In this document: positions 63,215 through 64,000 of the stretch, piece after piece
Numbering within the stretch: position 1 is the first letter of the stretch
How the letters are laid out: the number at the start of each line of letters is the position of its first letter
Assembly (NCBI RefSeq): GCF_016598595.1
Contig: NZ_CP066786.1
Span: 3,309,501 to 3,373,500 of the forward strand
DNA from: Martelella lutilitoris
GTDB lineage: Bacteria > Pseudomonadota > Alphaproteobacteria > Rhizobiales > Rhizobiaceae
Direction: 5' to 3'
Length of the DNA: 64,000 nt
Program-made: the position numbers and the translations under genes
The notes under the pieces: model-generated
What the model was told of the DNA's origin: nothing
Databases searched by the model: none
Seen by the model: the letters and a program-made list of their open reading frames with translations, nothing else

Positions 63215-63347
63215 CCCCTCCGGGGCGAGAAGGTTTGGGGGCTCTGCGGTGAAGCCAACCCCGGTCGGCGTCACATCCCTCTGACGCAAGTCGGGGCAGG
63301 CACAGGTCAAAGCCGCCGCCCTTCCGAGATAATATGATGAGGACATC

Positions 63348-64000
63348 ATGACGAAAATACCGATGCAGACGCCGTTCGGGGCGGTCTATTTCCGCAAGTC
63401 GAACCCGCCGCGCGAGGACTGGGAGCGCGATTACGGCGTCGCGGCAGAGGACGGGCTGAACGTCTTCCGCCACTGGTTCATGTGGAGCGCGATCGAGCGG
63501 CGGCCCGGCTTCTACGACTGGGAGGAGTATGACCGCCAGATGGACCTCGCCGCCGAAAACGGCATCAAGACGATCATCGCCGAACTGACCCATACCGTGC
63601 CGGACTGGGCCTATCGCAAATATGCCCATGCCCGCCAGATGCGCGCCGATGGCAGCGAGCTTCCGGCGATCATGGGCGTGTCGGCTGCCACCGGCGGTTT
63701 TGCGCCGAATGGCGGCGGCGCGGGATCGCTGACGATGAACTGCCCGGAAGTGAAGGAGGCGGCCGGCGCCTTCCTGACCGCGCTCGCGGAGCGCTACAAG
63801 GGCCATCCCGGCCTTCTCGGATACGACGTCTGGAACGAGTGCAATTATGCGCCCTCCGTCGACTACAACCCGCACACCAAGGCCGCCTTCTGCGTCTGGC
63901 TGCAGGAAAAATACGGCGATCTCGATACGCTGGCGAAGGCCTGGTATCGCTATTCCTACGCCGAATGGGACGATATCGAGCCGCCGCGCCAGATCGCGCC
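63348..64000 (+). CDS. Beta-galactosidase, glycoside hydrolase family 42 (3' end outside window)
   Basis: The first 217 residues, from the ATG at 63348. The GH42 TIM barrel is clear: FGAVYFRKSNPPREDWERDYGVAAEDGLNVFRHWFMWSAIERRPG, and the acid/base Glu in GYDVWNECNY. There is no signal peptide, so it is cytoplasmic. It hydrolyses beta-galactosides, possibly those imported by the ABC system upstream. The nucleophile region and trimerisation domain lie beyond the window. Confidence 0.92.
   Translation, partial: MTKIPMQTPFGAVYFRKSNPPREDWERDYGVAAEDGLNVFRHWFMWSAIERRPGFYDWEEYDRQMDLAAENGIKTIIAELTHTVPDWAYRKYAHARQMRADGSELPAIMGVSAATGGFAPNGGGAGSLTMNCPEVKEAAGAFLTALAERYKGHPGLLGYDVWNECNYAPSVDYNPHTKAAFCVWLQEKYGDLDTLAKAWYRYSYAEWDDIEPPRQIA

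Overview
The window is GC-rich, almost fully coding, and looks chromosomal (or from a large replicon) from an alphaproteobacterium of the order Hyphomicrobiales, most likely Rhizobiaceae or a close relative such as Martelella. This rests on the many solute transporters (sugar ABC, TRAP, TTT), the IclR/GntR/LacI regulators beside catabolic operons, the strong Shine-Dalgarno sites, and a two-palindrome intergenic repeat resembling the rhizobial RIME elements. I see no tRNA, rRNA, insertion sequence, phage gene or CRISPR array.

Layout. (1) 1-4.5 kb: a citryl-CoA-lyase-like gene (cut by the window edge), a divergent IclR regulator, and an operon of amidohydrolase plus LigB/LigA-type extradiol dioxygenase, closed by a clear intrinsic terminator. 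(2) 4.6-17 kb: a rhamnogalacturonan/rhamnoside block with GH105, an IclR regulator, a sugar ABC importer with two tandem Tat-exported binding proteins, a GH78 alpha-L-rhamnosidase, a GntR regulator and a DHDPS-family aldolase. (3) 17-23.5 kb: a DctPQM TRAP transporter divergent from the aldolase, then a convergent operon of two Gfo/Idh/MocA dehydrogenases, a FadR-type regulator and a VOC protein. (4) 23.8-33.1 kb: a complete type I secretion locus (TolC, BamE-like protein, HlyD adaptor, LapB-type ABC exporter) with its likely substrate, a 1252-residue Ig-repeat adhesin carrying a vWA domain. (5) 33.8-47.7 kb: an M48 lipoprotein protease, then an IclR regulator and a catabolic island (DUF6282-like hydrolase, FAH-family hydrolase, quinone-reductase-like enzyme, two MaoC hydratases, acyl-CoA ligase, SDR, aldehyde dehydrogenase, SnoaL-like protein) with a TAXI-type TRAP transporter. 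(6) 47.9-53.1 kb: a TctCBA tripartite transporter, an alpha/beta hydrolase without the usual nucleophile serine, and a LacI regulator. (7) 53.2-64 kb: a dipeptide/oligosaccharide-type ABC importer with an uncharacterised glycoside hydrolase, hydroxypyruvate isomerase, tartronate semialdehyde reductase and a GH42 beta-galactosidase cut by the window edge.

The most interesting signal is a recurrent palindrome, TTTCG-N5-CGAAA (three exact copies, four near copies). It lies in intergenic promoter positions upstream of the citryl-CoA-lyase gene, the IclR/DUF6282 pair, FAH, MaoC/aldehyde dehydrogenase, the TAXI-TRAP genes, tctC and the alpha/beta hydrolase. It suggests that 34.5-52 kb is one IclR-type regulon feeding an uncharacterised CoA-dependent degradation pathway with two high-affinity importers. 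Other notable structures are a RIME-like repeat whose first three bases serve as the stop codon of two genes, three copies of TTTGCGAAATT (one with a single mismatch) upstream of the adhesin, near-identical 576-bp repeats inside the adhesin gene, and hairpins placed directly after three genes whose products are needed in excess.
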